NCBI GenBank assembly: GCA_951804985.1
Contig: OX638130.1
Coordinates: 106,962,040-107,026,039, forward strand
Source: Dryomyza anilis
Lineage: Eukaryota > Arthropoda > Insecta > Diptera > Dryomyzidae
Length of the DNA stretch: 64,000 nucleotides
Reading direction: 5' to 3'
Shown here: piece after piece, positions 1 through 44,057 of the stretch
Layout: every line of letters starts with the position of its first letter
Position numbering within the stretch: position 1 is the first letter of the stretch
Translations under genes and position numbers: made by a program
The notes under the pieces: generated by a model
Databases searched by the model: none
The model's input: only the letters and a program-made list of their open reading frames with translations
Told to the model about the DNA's origin: nothing

Positions 1-1711
1 ATGTTGGGCTATAGTTTAGTTATTGCCTCAATAACTTTTGCAATGACAAAAAAAAACAACTTTTTGAGTCTAAATGATATATAAAAAAATTTTAAAAATG
101 TATTTGAATTTATTTTTAGTTTATTTTAAAACTATATTCTTTGCTGCGTAAAACAAGATATTAAGCACTGAAATCGATTTAAAATTAACCGAATCAAAAT
201 TATGAAACTGAAAAGAAATAAACGGATTTTAAAATTGTGACTAAACCAACCAAGTTAGACAAAAACGGTTATCAGATTCGAGCTCAGCGATCGAAAGTCA
301 TATAAAAAAGACTTAAAACTCGATTTTTTATTTTTCTCCAAATTTCATTAAAAAATCAAAAATATTTAAATATGTCGTATATCATTTTAAAGACAACTAG
401 TCGTATATCATTTTAAAGACATTAAAAAAAAAATAATACAAAATGACCAAAATTAGATTTTGTTGTTTTTATCAATTTTATGGAGCTAAAATCACTTTTT
501 GAGACGTTCACTATTTAAAACAAAAACAAATTGAAATTGGTTGACTAAATTTTTATTATTTTTTTTAAATACCTTTAAAATGATATATAATTCTTTGGGA
601 TCGGACTATTTTTAAAATTTTCAATTTTCAAATCAATAGCCCACGTTTTATTTAATAAAATGCGAAAAAATAAATTTGCTCAGATCAAAATTTTGTTTAT
701 GTGGAATTGTTCAACATGATATAAGAAGTACAGCCTACCATTTCTCAACCTTCATAGAGGTCAGCATCACCGCTTTTGATGGCGTCAAAGAGGTCAACTT
801 GTAGTTTTTACATTTATCTTGGTATCTTAAATTTTAGAATAAAAATTAATTTAAAGCTTTAAAGCTTTGTAGAGAATTACAATAAATGTTTAATACTTTT
901 TTCCTGTAACATCAATAGTTTTTGAGATACAGCTCATCAAATGTTTATTTTGGCGTGTTTTTTACTACAAAAACAAAAAAAAAGATTTTTTTGCTATTCT
1001 GTTTTGTTTTTTTAAATACCTATAAAATGATATATAATTCTTTGGAATCGGACAATTTTTTAAATTTTTCGCTTTTTGAAAAAAAATGAATTCGCTCCAA
1101 TCAAAATTTTGTTTATGTGGAATTGTTCAACAGGATATGAGAAGTACTCTGGACTTTTAACAACTCGTGCAGCCTGTGTATAGCAAATTAAAACCACAAT
1201 TATAATAAAAAAAACAACAATGTTTTAATATTTTTTAAAATATACAATATATGTATGAAATAAGAAATAAATTAAAAAGCTGATATTTTTAAAATATTAT
1301 GTGGTTTTTTTTTTTAAATAAAATCAAAAATTTCATGAAAATCGGCTAATGCGTTCAGAAGTTATTAACGAATATGTAAAATGAAACATTGTAAAATATT
1401 TGCTCCAAAAAGTATGCAATGGGTTTTGCAAATCGATGGCAATTAAAAATAACGCCCTGGAAGTATGCAATGTTTTTATCCGAGCAGCAGCCATTTTTTT
1501 TGCGCAGCTACCTGCTGAACATTCTGGGCGCCTGGTATTTCAGAAAATACGATTTTCCGAATTTCTGCCGACTGCGCTGCCGTAACGAAAAAATTTTGAC
1601 GGCATCTTGCTGCCGATTCTCGACGCCTGATATTTTGACGATTTCAGCAACTTTGGTGATTTTTTCAAAAAAAAAAAAATAATGGCAACAGAGAATTTTT
1701 TTCGATCGTTT
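1..1711. other. AT-rich flank downstream of Ptp10D
   Basis: Noncoding by appearance. A diverged direct repeat (about 580-735 and 1020-1150) shares ATGATATATAATTCTTTGG and TTTTGTTTATGTGGAATTGT. The 1435-1640 part is richer in GC and keeps an 87-codon frame (1419-1682), but it has no recognisable domain and ends in poly-Lys from poly(A), so it is not called as a gene. Confidence 0.4.
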
Positions 1712-2132
1712 AATATATTTCTTTATAAAAACTAAACGGATCGACCGATTTACATGAGATTTGAAGCACCTAATTATAAGAACTGAACGGTCACAGGAAA
1801 AATAAAGGGGGCGAAATCAGTGTAGAGACACGCCCACTATTTCAATATTTTATATGAGTACTTTTTATTGAATCACAGGATATATTTATTTATTTATAAA
1901 AACTAAACGGATCGAGCGATTTACATGAAATTTGGAACACTTAATGCTAAGAACTGAACGGTTATGAGAAAAATAAAGGGGGCGATATCGGTGTAGTGAT
2001 ACGTCCACTATTTCAATACTTTATATGAGTACTTTTTAATTGAATCACTGGATATATTTATTTATTTATAAAAACTAAACGGATCGAGCGATTTACATGA
2101 GATTTGGAACACTTAATGCTAAGAACTGAACG
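1712..2132 (+). repeat. ~180-bp tandem repeat, about 2.4 units
   Basis: The unit begins TATATTTCTTTATAAAAACT and contains AAACGGATCGAGCGATTTAC and AAAAATAAAGGGGGCGA. It recurs at about 1716, 1893 and 2071. Confidence 0.75.
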
Positions 2133-3349
2133 AAGATGAATAATATATATGTGCCACTCGGGAACTGATCATTGTTTTGTTTCCTTTTCATAATATAATC
2201 AGTTACTAGATCAACATAAACTGGCCATGATCATGTCAGACTTAATAGGGTAAATTTCTGCTAGGATTATATAAGATATTACTGAAATTTAAAATATCCA
2301 TTTTAAGTCTTTATTGTGAGACTACAATACGAAAATAGGAATTACTTGTTCTATTAATTTAAAAATAAATGAACTAATTGAAAATATATATCTTTTCCAA
2401 ATTAAAAATTGTTTTTAATACTATGATTTTCGCATGTATTTGCAAAATTTTCAAATTGATATACTGTATTTTTTGCAATTAATTTGGCGATTTATTGTTT
2501 ATTGCAAGACTGAACTTTGGCACCATCTTCTTTATTTAGTTATTTTTTTTTTACTTAATCTTAAAACTTTTTATAACTTTTTTTTGTTAGTTTTTTAGTC
2601 ACTAGCTAATGTCTGTATAATGATTTTATATTACTAAATTCAATAGTGAAAACTATTCTAGGGATAAATCGTGTTTTTAAACAATGAATATTCATATTTG
2701 TTGGTCAATATATTAGGTGGTCTGATTATGTCAAGGAGTATTCAATTGAATATCCTGATTGGGTCGGGTTTTTCTCTATTTTTAAATTGTCAGTTCTATA
2801 AGTGTTTATTGAAAATAATAAAACAAAATTCGTCTTCAATATTGCCAGATATTTTCAATTATTAGTTTTTTTTTTTGGTTACCAAATGAATATGCACACT
2901 TTAAAGTTTTTCTTTTAAACTATTATTATTTTTTTTTATATATATATTGTAAGTTTTTGTTTTTTTTTACAAATGCTTATGTTGTTTTTACAATTACAAA
3001 TTTTAACTACATATACATTAAAAATCAAAAATAGGTAAATTCTAAAAATAAAACATAATAAATTACTTTATATATTGTGTGCTATTGTTTTTTTTTTTGT
3101 TTTTTATATTTTATTTTTTAACAAATACTTTTTTTTATTTGTTTGTTTTTAGTTAAAATATTACGTCACATTATATATAAAATTTTAATTTTGCACATTT
3201 ATATTAATTATTTTACATTATTTAATAAACATGTTAATTTTTAAATATATATATAGTATATATATTTTCTTTTAAATCTATATATATTTAAAGTTAGCAT
3301 ATAATATTATGTGATGATAAGAGGCTCGATCGTATCAACAACTAACGAT
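2133..3349. other. AT-rich stretch without a gene
   Basis: Homopolymer- and TATA-rich sequence, possibly the distal 3'UTR or flank of Ptp10D. The 64- and 66-codon frames at 2671 and 3381 are low-complexity. Nothing else is recognised. Confidence 0.35.
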
Positions 3350-3646
3350 CATACAAAGTATCTGTTTTTTTTTTATTTTCTTGCAACTAAATTTAATTTA
3401 TGCATTTTTACAGTTATATAATATGTGCTTTAATTTTATTTGTTCTTTTGCTTTTTTTTTAGGCGGCGAGAGTTTTCTTTTCTTTTCTTTTAATTTTTTA
3501 TTTTATTTTGTTACTTTATATCAGTTAAATGTAGTGGAAGTAATATCATGTTCGCTGCTTCTTCTTCATCTTCTTTTTTGATGTCATCACCTACTTTTCC
3601 ATTAAGTGTTCTATGCGTTCCCCACCATTTGCTGGGGCTTATACAT
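3350..3646 (-). other. Probable 3'UTR of the short Ptp10D transcript
   Basis: Sequence immediately after the TAA of the short terminal exon. On the minus strand two overlapping AATAAA signals occur near 3497-3507, about 140 bases after the stop. The strand is A-rich throughout, so such hexamers are expected by chance and the true poly(A) site cannot be fixed. Confidence 0.3.
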
Positions 3647-34014
<30,368 letters not shown>

Positions 34015-34305
34015 CTGTAAAATAGAATAGAATAAAGTATGTAGACAATTAATAACATGTGTAATTAATATAAAATATATAGACAAAAATAGTAGTAAAA
34101 GTTGGTTTTTTATGTAATAGTTATTAAATATATAATATAAAATAATCAATAACTAATCAGTAGTGACGGTTAAATGGAATATTTTTGTAAGTAATGACAT
34201 TTTCGGATAGTTGAGTGTAATGAAGTTGGAAAAATTACGAAAGTTATATTCGGTCTAAGGCGATTAAATCATACCGGTAAGGGGTGTTGTTTAAAACAAA
34301 AATTC

Positions 34306-34710
34306 CCCAGCAGAAAATTGCTCAGCACTGAATTCAATTCTCAATATTCAGAAGTGAAAAATTCAGATCAGAAATCATGCTTGAGTTATATGGCATTCTT
34401 GCTTGAATGAATTATTCAGGCATAATTCCTCAGTACTGAAGTCAGTTCTGACCTGAAAACTGAGAACTGAAAGCAGGACTGAATTTTAATAATTATGACA
34501 ATTTTAACAATTCGTTTGAAATATCAAACCTGAATACTTCGATGAATTTTTTAAAAAAGTATTAAGAAATTTCATACATGAATTGGCGGACATTTGTATG
34601 AAAATTGGAAGGGAAGAGTTTAGTTTATTTTCAGGCATGAGTTATGAGGCATGTGCAGGGGATTGCAGGCAAGAATTCAAGTATGATAAGACATTACGTT
34701 TTCTGCTGGG
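34306..34710. mobile_element. TIR element with CCCAGCAGAAAA ends
   Basis: CCCAGCAGAAAATTG on the left is mirrored by ACGTTTTCTGCTGGG on the right. The interior carries repeated GAAAATTCAG, CTGAATTC and ACTGAGAACTGAAAGC words. No coding. Confidence 0.6.
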
Positions 34711-35277
34711 TCACTTTGTTTGGTTAAATATAATTCTCCCGTAGATTTTAGTGTTATATGAGATATATTTACAAAACTGGTTAGATCACAGACTATAATC
34801 GAACGATCACGTTCATTTTCAATACAGTATAGCGTACATTGGGGAAAAACGACATAAAAAAACGCGCATGAACTTTCTGTTGTTCTAAAATACTGAAAAA
34901 ATTATTCTAGAATTCTGAAATTATGACATTAATAGTAGAATTTAATGGTGAATCTAAAATTGTAAACTTTTTTTTGGTAACTTATGGAATTCACAAGTTA
35001 TAGTGCGTCCAATGTGTAATATATATATAAATACATTAGGGTGCCCCGGAAAAACGAAAAATATTTAATTTTCAAAACGGTAACACGATTTTAGCATTCT
35101 TCTGTGCAGAAGATTTGTCTGTAATTTTTTTCAGGTTTACAGAACGCGTTTTAGAGGTCACGCAAGTCGTCCTATAAGGAATTATTTTTTATTTAATATA
35201 ATAATTTTCTTCATACTTACAGCTATACATCAATTATAAAAGTGTAATATTAGTGGCAAAAATATGAAAGGATAAAT

Positions 35278-35872
35278 AAACGAGCTGGGAAAGTTACGAC
35301 ACATGGGTAAGTTCGGTCACAAGGGACCGACTTTATAGTCGGTCGGGCCCGACTATGGAATACCCTACACTCTGGGTGGATATATTAGTGGGATAATTTT
35401 TTTAAAATTTCCACTACAAAAAATCGGTAAACAATTTAAAAAATTAAAATGTGTACGGATCACGCCCATTTTTGGAATATATATTTTTAGGCGAATTATA
35501 ACAATATGTTTTAAATTTTATAAATATATATGTAATACTTTTCGAGTTATTGGTTCCTAAAAAGTTTTGTAAAAGTGACTTGCGTGGGAGGTAGGCGTGT
35601 CCGTTGACCGATTTTGCTCAAATCCAAACTCCGAACCATTTTTTTGCTAAAACGTATTGAAACCAAATTTCATTACATTCTGACCATTAGTTTTCAAGTT
35701 ACCTTCTATCCGGTCAGACAGCAAGACAGACGGACATGGCTAAACGGACTCGGGTTGTGATGCTGATCAAGAATATATATACTTTTCCATACCGGACACG
35801 CCTCCTAAGGGGCGTTACAATATATGCACAAAGTTAATATACCCTGTACCTCATAGGTGTAGGGTATAAAAA
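35278..35872 (-). repeat. TATACCCT-ended dispersed repeat, copy 2
   Basis: Read on the minus strand: TATACCCTACACCTATGAGG, TCCGGTATGGAAAAGTATAT, TATTCTTGATCAGCATCAC, then TAGGGTATTCCATAGTCGGG and a GACCGACTATAAAGTCGGTC palindromic end. It is homologous to 4368-4975. A short related scrap is at about 28185-28215. Confidence 0.65.
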
Positions 35873-37028
35873 TGTTAAGAATATTCTGTGGGCATTCAAA
35901 GTCAAAATTTTGAGACAATTTTTTTTTATTGTTTTAAATTCGTAAAACTGAATTTTTAAAATAATAAATTGAGGAAATATCTTAACAGATTGTGGCAACA
36001 AATGTTTACTTACAAAATGTGCCTACAAAAATGTATAACTTTCAAAACATAAAAATTGTTAAAATATTTAATATAGTTATATAGAGTTATATAGAACACA
36101 AAAATTCATGTGATTTGTATTAAAATTTTTAAAACATTGCTAAAGCAACATTACTACGACGCCTTGCAAAGGTCACAATCGACCGATACCGCTCATTTGC
36201 AATAGCAGACAGCATAGGTCCAGAAATAATCTAATTTCCAAGAATTATTTTTCTAGCTTTTCATGTTTTTCTGTAATCTTGATTACAACAGACAGATGGT
36301 CATCGCTATATCGAATCATCTCAATCGACCGACCTAATAATGAATTCTACAAACATATGGCCAATTTAAATATATCCTAAGGTATGTTAGTAAAAAGTTT
36401 TAACATAATTTAGTAGTAGACAAATTCTTATGAATGTCAGCAATTTTGAATTTTATACTAGAAGTACGTACTAAAATTAGTAGCACCACAACACTTTGCA
36501 CAGTGCATTGACATCTACAACTAAACTGAATACTAAACATTGAATGGCTTAACATAAAAATATGCCAAATAAAAAAATAAATAAAAATACAACAACTATT
36601 TTATGATAGACCGCATAGTATATGGCATTGCATAGACATTCAACCGTGTCTGTCGCCTACGCCTTCCTATTACCTACTACCTTCGATGGTAAACACCAAA
36701 ATAAAAAAAAAATAATAAAAAGTAAACAAAAAAAGAAAAATATAAACAAAAACATGCACAACTCTTCAATGACAGACAAGAGCAAAATAAACAATTGAGA
36801 GGCTTTTAGTTCGTATATATTTTTTATGCAACTGACGAGATGGATGCCTGACGGCTATTGTATAATTTAAGTGCATATATTCTGAAAATGCTAATATGTA
36901 TTTATTGCTCAATATTTTCACATACAAATTTATGATGGATATATTTTAAAGCACCACAAATACAAACAATTAAAAAATTTTGAATTATATACCAATAGAT
37001 AAAAATGAAATAATATGTACAAAATATA
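35873..37028. other. Noncoding stretch
   Basis: AT-rich; 36150-36360 and 36470-36870 are of higher complexity and may be single-copy. No gene or RNA recognised. Confidence 0.3.
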
Positions 37029-37133
<105 letters not shown>

Positions 37134-37439
37134 AATGCAAACATTGCAATAAACCTTAACAAAAAAATTAATTATTCCCTATCTTAGTACACCTTATTCC
37201 TATTAGGTAAAACATGATCATGTGCAGATTATGTTGTACATGCTATGTTCAAATACAATAATCAGTTCCCGATATTGATTCACTATTTATTCTTAGTAGA
37301 AATATCTATCCCATAATATTAGGTAAGACAATATCTAGGACTCACCATGTTAGTCATAAAATTGGTGGGATTGCGGCAGGGTAACCAATGATCAGTCCCC
37401 GCTAATAAATTCTACTGGACAGGGACTTTTACGATAAGT

Positions 37440-37665
37440 CGAAATTTAAAATATCGAAACTAAAAATACCGTAGAAAAAAAAATGTAGAAAATAAAAATG
37501 CCGAAACCTAAAAATGTCGAAAGCTAAAAATGTCGAAAAATAAATGTTGAAAACTAAAATTTTTAAAAAGCCGAAATCTAAAAATGTCGAAAATAAAATG
37601 TTGAAAACTAAAATTTTTAAAAACAAAAATATCGAATACTAAAAATGTCGAAAAAACTGAAAAGT
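37440..37665 (+). repeat. Short-unit minisatellite (AAAAATGTCGAAAACT type)
   Basis: About a dozen imperfect ~16-base units. A higher-order ~77-base repeat (GCCGAAATCTAAAAATGTCG ...) is also visible. The minus-strand frames here are artefacts. Confidence 0.7.
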
Positions 37666-38159
37666 AAATTAATTTTTTTTTTTTTAAGGACATGGAATTT
37701 GATGTTCAAAGATAATAACCATTGTCCACATGTTCACGTTAAGAAGACACTTAAATTATCCAAATTAGTTTTAAAACGAAATCTTAACGGAGTATGTAGC
37801 ATCACGAGATATTTCAATATGAACAATTAAAAGTGATCTGTGACAAATTTTTTAAAATTTGAAAATAGTGGAGGGAAAAAAATGGTCACTGCATTATCTC
37901 GAAGCCATTCATCAGTTGGCAAAATACCATCGACATTTTTTTTTTACATATCACACGGACCCCTACTGGTATGAATAAAGAAGCATACGAAATAACTCTA
38001 CGTAAAATTTCAAATTCAAATTATTCGCAATAAAATAATTCTGAAAATAAAATAAATAACCCCCAATAAAGTCGATTTCGAATAATTTTAAAAACTCATA
38101 TTGAAATAATAAAAAAATATTATCATTTGAAATGAAGTACGACAAGACCGAACTCAGTA

Positions 38160-38323
38160 TCATATCTACAATTTATTGCAGAATCCGAACAGCAGAGTGA
38201 GAGGCTTTTTCAAGGCAATGTACAGTAAAAAAATTATATTGTAATACCTACATAAATCATAGGATTCGATTCAGGAACCTTACGGCTCGTAGTACATTGC
38301 ACTAACCACTATGTCACGGACGC
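38160..38323 (-). mobile_element. tRNA-derived SINE, truncated copy
   Basis: Only the head and part of the body remain: ATTGCAGAATCCGAACAGC..., then GATTCGATTCAGGAACCTT and the A-box region TAACCACTATGTCACG. It has the same orientation as the two other copies. The internal segment is deleted. Confidence 0.65.
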
Positions 38324-38392
38324 AACGAAATGAAATAACGATTATTAAAATTTTCGTGGGCCTTTATTCCATTTGCAGTTTTATATACTCTA

Positions 38393-38958
38393 CTAGCTGG
38401 ACCCGTGCACGACTCGTGCCAAGATTTTGTGAATTCATAGATATAAAGCGATTTTATTAATATAAAAAAACAATATTATTATATTTTATATCAGGTGCCC
38501 GTGCTTCTTCCTGGTAGAACTCTTCCCGGTAGAATTCTTCACCGTAGAGTTTTTCCCAGTAGAAGTTTTAGTGTAGTTAGTTTTAATGTGGTGAGTTTTA
38601 GTGTGGTGAGTTTTAGTGTGGTGAGTTTTATTGTGGTGAATTTTTAGTGTAGTGAGTTTTAGTGTAGTGAGTTTTATTGTGGTGAGTTTTAGTGAGGTGA
38701 GTTTTAGTGTGGTGAGTTTTAGTGTGGTGAGTTTCGGTGTGGTGAGTATTAGTGTGGAGAATTTTAGTTTTTTGTTTCATCTTTTTAGATTGTGTATGTG
38801 CTGAGTTATGTCGTTTTGAAAGTTTAGGTTGTATGAGAGGTACCACGTCCCTTTGTCCAATCCCTCCCATATATAGCCTATGACACCCTCCGGACTCCAT
38901 AGTATCCTGGTGCAAAATTTCAGTTAAATCGGTTCAGCGGTTTAGTCGTGATGCTGGA

Positions 38959-38990
<32 letters not shown>

Positions 38991-39033
38991 ACCGACAGAC
39001 TGACAGACGGACCAAGAGTTTTATATATATAGA
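38393..39033 (-). mobile_element. Non-autonomous Helitron, copy 2
   Basis: It has the same termini as copy 1: TCTATATATATAAAAC at the high-coordinate end, and a GCACGACTCGTGC hairpin with CTAG at the low end, flanked by A and T. The GTGGTGAGTTTTAGT minisatellite is longer here (about 38570-38765). A CAGA-type tetranucleotide run occurs near the 5' end (about 38963-39005). Confidence 0.85.
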
Positions 39034-40443
39034 TTAAATAATACTCAATGTGCACAAATGATTTTAAAAACGTTGGCGCATAATCATCGACAATTCAAAG
39101 TCGACTTTAAAAATAATTTCGATTTTTTTGACAAATTTTGTATAGAATAAATTGTCAAAAAGCCGATGATTAACAAAGCATAGATCTCAAAAAAATAAGC
39201 CTACTAAATGTTTAAAAATGAACATTATGTACTTAAGTTTATAAAACTTTTCTTTGTGCCCAAATGTATAGGTAACGTTATAAAATGTCCGTAATAGTTT
39301 GGCCTGTATTGCTTTGCCAAACTCTATATAATAACTCAAATAAACACAAATGCCAATAACAGCTATTTAAACGATTATTAACGAAAAACTGACAGACTTG
39401 TTTAAACAATTAGACATGCTTGAGAACAGTGGAGTGTATTGTAAAATATTCGTATTTTTCCATTTCTTTTAGTTGTAATATTAGTATTTATATTAAGGAA
39501 TTTTTAACTTTTTGTATTCAAAGAATATAATAAAATAAAAGAATTCAACTAATAACACATATTAAAAATAATCAAACATTTCTTTTTTGAAAGCAATTCG
39601 AAATCGATTTTCCTAATATTGGGTCATGGTTTTGCATTCAATCAATTAAATCGATCTTCAAGTGTTCAACAAATTTGGAATTTATTTTCTTAAAAAAAAT
39701 GCTTTTTAACTGTTAAAATTTTAAACGAATTCTGGAAATTGCCTCAAATTAGACTATGTCCATTTTGCGTTTTTAATGGTTTTTTAGATTTTAAAAAACA
39801 TCAAAAAAAAATTTTTTACTGAGGATTCAAATCTTCCAGCCTTTTGTCTTGAATTCTATAGATCTCGGATTCGAATCCCGGCTAGAGCATGGGCAAAGAC
39901 ACATCGTGTTGATATTTGCCACATATCGTAGAGAAAATATTGACAGTACATTGGATATAATTTATCTGAAAGCTGTAGATCTTATATGGATTTTTTGTAA
40001 ATATTTCTATTTAAATTTGCATTGATTTTTACAACTAAGACCACTGTTGCACTAATATTTAACGCTGATTGATAAATTGAAAATTAAACAAAAACCAATT
40101 AACAGCATAATGTGAAACATTTTTGTATTTTTCAACTTATTATAAAACCAACTCTACTGATGTGAAATCGCAATATTGCGCATGATTTAATTCTGCGATT
40201 TTTTTTATTTTTTAATCAATAATGGTTTCATTTCAATTATTCCAAAATACTGACTGAGTGCAAATCATTGTCAACGTCAATTTGCGTGCAACTCATCAAA
40301 TGAAAAATATGTATTTTTTTATTTCGATAACTCTGAAAATGCGAAGCAAACTATAATTTATGGTTTACCATTTTAGCGGTTTGTGGATAAAAAGAAATAT
40401 ATAAAAAACAAATTTCAGCAGTGACAGTGCCGTATATATTATA
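39034..40443. other. Noncoding stretch
   Basis: AT-rich. Around 39865-39895, CTCGGATTCGAATCCCGGCT resembles a polymerase III B box and may be the relic of a tRNA-derived element, but no A box or stem is evident. Nothing else recognised. Confidence 0.3.
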
Positions 40444-40990
40444 TACACACAGACAAAAAACATGGTCAATTAATACTATTTCCACTATTACTTTTTATAC
40501 TATTAAAATTGTTCAATAGGATGCATACCATTAGTTCAATAATATTCAAACTGTTAATACAACGTTTAGTAGTATAGAAGAAAAAACATTAAAACAATAG
40601 TATTTATATCGTTCTTTTCAATAATAATGAAATTATTAAATTAATGGTACTGAATTTTTCAAATACTATCAAATGTATTAGAAAACTTTTGAATCAATAT
40701 GTAATAACTATTAATACACGAAAACCATAAAACTATCGGTTGTACCAATTCTCACTGTTTATTCAACGTTTATTAGTTTAGGAGAAAAAAACATTAAAAC
40801 AATAGTATTTATACCGTTCTTTTCAATAATATTGAAATTATTAATTTAATGGTATTGAATTTTTCAAATACTATCAAATTCATTAGAAAACTTTTGAATC
40901 AATATATAATAACTATTAATACACAAAAATCATAAAACCAACAGTCGTATCATTATGTAAATGAGACATTTTCTGCAGAGTGTAGTCACA
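40444..40990 (+). repeat. Dispersed repeat with internal tandem duplication
   Basis: It starts ACACACAGACAAAAAACATG, similar to the start of the element at 41999. A ~205 bp block (about 40558-40760, AACGTTTAGTAGTATAG...) is repeated in tandem at about 40764-40965 with few differences. Terminal boundaries on the right are uncertain. Confidence 0.55.
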
Positions 40991-41003
40991 GTGCATTTCT
41001 TAG

Positions 41004-41226
41004 TACACCCAGAAAAAAATTACCTTAAATCCCATTAAAATTGGTCAATAGGACAATTATTGATTTAATAGTATACAAAAAATAAATCTTTTCGTATAAA
41101 CTCAATAACAATGTCATGGTATTTTGTAGTATTTAATGGTATTTTCCGTTTATAATAATAATTTATCCTATTGACTATTTTTAATAGTAAAAAGCTATTA
41201 TTTATATAGTATTTTTTTCTGGGTTT
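41004..41226 (+). mobile_element. TA-flanked MITE family A, copy 5
   Basis: TACACCCAGAAAAAAATTAC opens it and ATTTTTTTCTGGG closes it, with the family-specific interior. It sits directly beside another ACACAGACAAAAAACA-ended repeat (40444-40990). Confidence 0.8.
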
Positions 41227-41998
41227 AGTTTGTGGCATACATTTCCCTTATTGACTACGTTTTAATAGTGGTTTCATTTGGCACGTTGCCCTAACTCGCA
41301 CTACTTTGAAATTCATGTATTTTTTGCGAGTTTTTAAAAACCTATCTAAAAGTTCTACATAGTGTAACAACTGCGCTAAGTAACCAAACAATATACGTAT
41401 TTATTGTGCAGAACTAAAGGTAGCACATATACCCTATATTCTAATCAATGCCTGGTAAAGTTGTAAACGACTTTGTCGACTGGATGCCGTGCCAATGATG
41501 CTCGACTCAACTCGAATGAGTCTCTTAAAATGTTGCAAACTCGAATTTGTCCTTTTTATGTGCATATTTTCCATTCGGACGAAAGTAACTACTATACCAA
41601 CTACTCTTCAACTGTTATAGCTTGAAAAGTGGTAAGGATGATGGGGGGGGTTTGAGTAGGTTCGTTTTATGGAAATGGTAATGGCTTTGCTAGTTTATTG
41701 ATTAACATCGTAAAAGAAAGAAAACAGTTTTCTACTGATGCAGACATAAATGCATATTTCGATATTTAATACTTAGTAGCACTTAGTGTTAGTTTTATAT
41801 TAAAAAATGATATTGTCATAAAAATTTAATTATAATAAAAAAAATCAAGTATATCAAGAATTGTCTGTTTATTTGAAGTTTTTTTTTATACATTTTTATA
41901 GTTTTAAGTTATGGTTTTGAAGTATGAAACGGGTTTAAACTACGGTATGAAACTATAACCAAAAGCCTTTAATAACCGTTTGGGGCATATTCAAAATA
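41227..41998. other. Noncoding stretch
   Basis: Mixed composition; no repeats or frames that can be supported. Confidence 0.3.
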
Positions 41999-43052
41999 CA
42001 CACAGACAAGAAAAAGTACATCATATTGATGAAATTCGTTCTCCAAATCATGATTCATTGTATTGAAGAACCAATCATTATTTTATTGACTAACGACATC
42101 AATGTTATGAATGCGTTCATAAATATGATGAACGCTTGGTAACTATAGAAAAAGTTTTCTTCAATATGAGGAACTGTATGTGAAGAATACGTTTCATCAT
42201 ATTAATGAACAAATATATACATCATACATTCTTCAATACATCATATTGAAGAATGCCAATTTCAAAAAAATCAAAATATTTATTTTTCTTTAATTTTTTG
42301 CCATACTTCTCAGTTCTCAAGTAGTTCTTGAATATTATTTCCTACATAATGCTTGCTTCGCATTTGTAAAATGTTTCTAAATATATTTATTTATAATTAC
42401 AAATTTTTTATTAATAAAAAGTTATATTTATAAAAAATATACTTAAAATTTATTTTTATTTGGAATTTTTTTTTTATAAATTTTTTTTCGAAAAAAAATT
42501 GTCGGATTATTTTTTTTAATTATTTTCTAAAATCATTTTTTTATTAATTCGTAAAAAAAATCTAATTAAAAAATGTATTAGAAAAAATAAGTTCAATATT
42601 ATTTAGAATATTATATTTGAAAACAAATTATTTTTTTAATATTTTTTTTCTAAAAAAAATTATTGGATTTTTTTCGAATTATTTTCTAAAGGTTTTTTTT
42701 TTATTCCTAAAAAAAATGTAATCAAAAAATATATTAAAAAAAAAAATCAACAATATTCATTACTCAATATATTGAAATATTATAAAAAAATTTACAAAAA
42801 AACAACTTAAATTATTCGTTATTCATCAATATGACGATTCAAATTCATTGTTTTGAATATTTCGTTCTTCTCTATGATGTTCGATAATATGAATAAGTTT
42901 AATATGATGAATCTGGTAGTTGGCGAAAAAATCCATAATATTTATGAATAAATTCATCATATTAATGAATAAATGCATCATATTTATGAATAAATGCATC
43001 ATATTTATGAATACATTCATCACATTGATGAAATTTTTTCTACAAAGATATT
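41999..43052 (+). mobile_element. TIR element rich in ATCAT/TGATGA motifs
   Basis: The left end CACACAGACAAGAAAAAGTA then CATCATATTGATGAAATTC is mirrored by TTCATCACATTGATGAAATT then TTTTCTACAAAG at the right. It includes a 21-base tandem array ATCATATTTATGAATAAATGC (about 42945-43022). No transposase is visible; the interior is mostly A/T homopolymers. Confidence 0.5.
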
Positions 43053-43594
43053 AAAAAGTTAGTAATTTTGATGCTTAGTTTGATCTCTGTACTTGATAAT
43101 CATACAACACTTCTTTTATTGTTATACAAAACATACTTACTTTTTAACCAGAATTGGATTTAGAGCAGGGATTGAAACCGCAATGACTTTTTATTTTTAA
43201 AAACGAATGTGTACCCCTGATTTTTACAAGAGGTCCGAAAATAAGCCGTTTTGAAAAATTGCATAAAAATCAATCAAACGACGTAAACATTATATTCTGT
43301 TAATGCAAAAAGTTAGATCACGAACCACTCTAAATAATTTTTTCAAAATAATTTTTTAAAAAATATTTAAATATATTCAAAACGGGTCACACTTTACCAA
43401 AGGTTCCACACTGCATTTTTTAAAATCAGTTATTATACTATTTCTCACTTGATTTTTTTTTAGTTCGTCGTGTGTTTCCCTTCTTTTTCGTGTATTTTGA
43501 TATCCCAATCGATTGGCATCAATATTTAAAAATATTTTGCCAGACATTAATTTGCCATTTGTTATTTGCAAAAAAAATTTTTGGAAAAATATTT

Positions 43595-44057
43595 TAAATA
43601 ATTCACACCAATGTTTTATCTTGCACTAATAAAGAATTATAGCATAAAAAAATGAAGAAATTTGAAAAATCGAAAATCTTGTCATGCCAAAAGGGCGAAT
43701 CTTTTGATTTTTTGCTATAACTCTTTATTGGTGCAAGATAAAATAGTGATGTAAAAACATTAATTGTTTGTTTTCAAAGCACCTATCGATTGACATCATT
43801 ATTTAAAAATAAATGATAAAAAATTTAAAAATATTTTAAAATAATGATGATGATCGATAGGTGCTTTAAGAACAAACAATTAATGCCTTGACACCACTAT
43901 TTTATCTTATACCAATAAATAGTTATGGCAAAAAAACGAAAATATTCGTCCTTTTGGCACAGTATACTTGATTAAAAACTGCATTCAAAAATACCAAAAA
44001 AAAACGCAAATGTCAAAAATTACCCATTTGCCCCTTTGGCATGATAGTGACGATATG
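43595..44057. mobile_element. Multi-hairpin element family C, partial copy
   Basis: Inverted modules contain TTATCTTGCACTAATAAAG/CTTTATTGGTGCAAGATAA, GCACCTATCGATTGACATC/GATGATCGATAGGTGC and TTGTCATGCCAAAAGGGCGA. The right terminus is CCTTTGGCATGATAGTGACG then ATAT. The left terminal unit is absent. Confidence 0.65.

Noticed and set aside
1419..1682. 87-codon frame in the GC-richer block downstream of Ptp10D
   Set aside because: No recognisable domain, no splice or promoter context, and the C-terminal lysines come from a poly(A) run. It could still be a relic exon.
34015..34149. Hydrophobic frame upstream of the first Ptp10D exon that could look like a signal peptide ([14 protein letters not shown])
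   Set aside because: It has no ATG, is translated AT-rich intron, and a good acceptor (ttttacag) separates it from the exon.
38963..39005. GACA/CAGA tetranucleotide run as an independent microsatellite locus
   Set aside because: It is part of the Helitron 5' region and is present, shorter, in the other two copies.
39841..39900. Possible tRNA: CTCGGATTCGAATCCCGGCT matches a T-arm/B box
   Set aside because: No A box, anticodon stem or acceptor stem could be paired; at most a relic of a tRNA-derived repeat.
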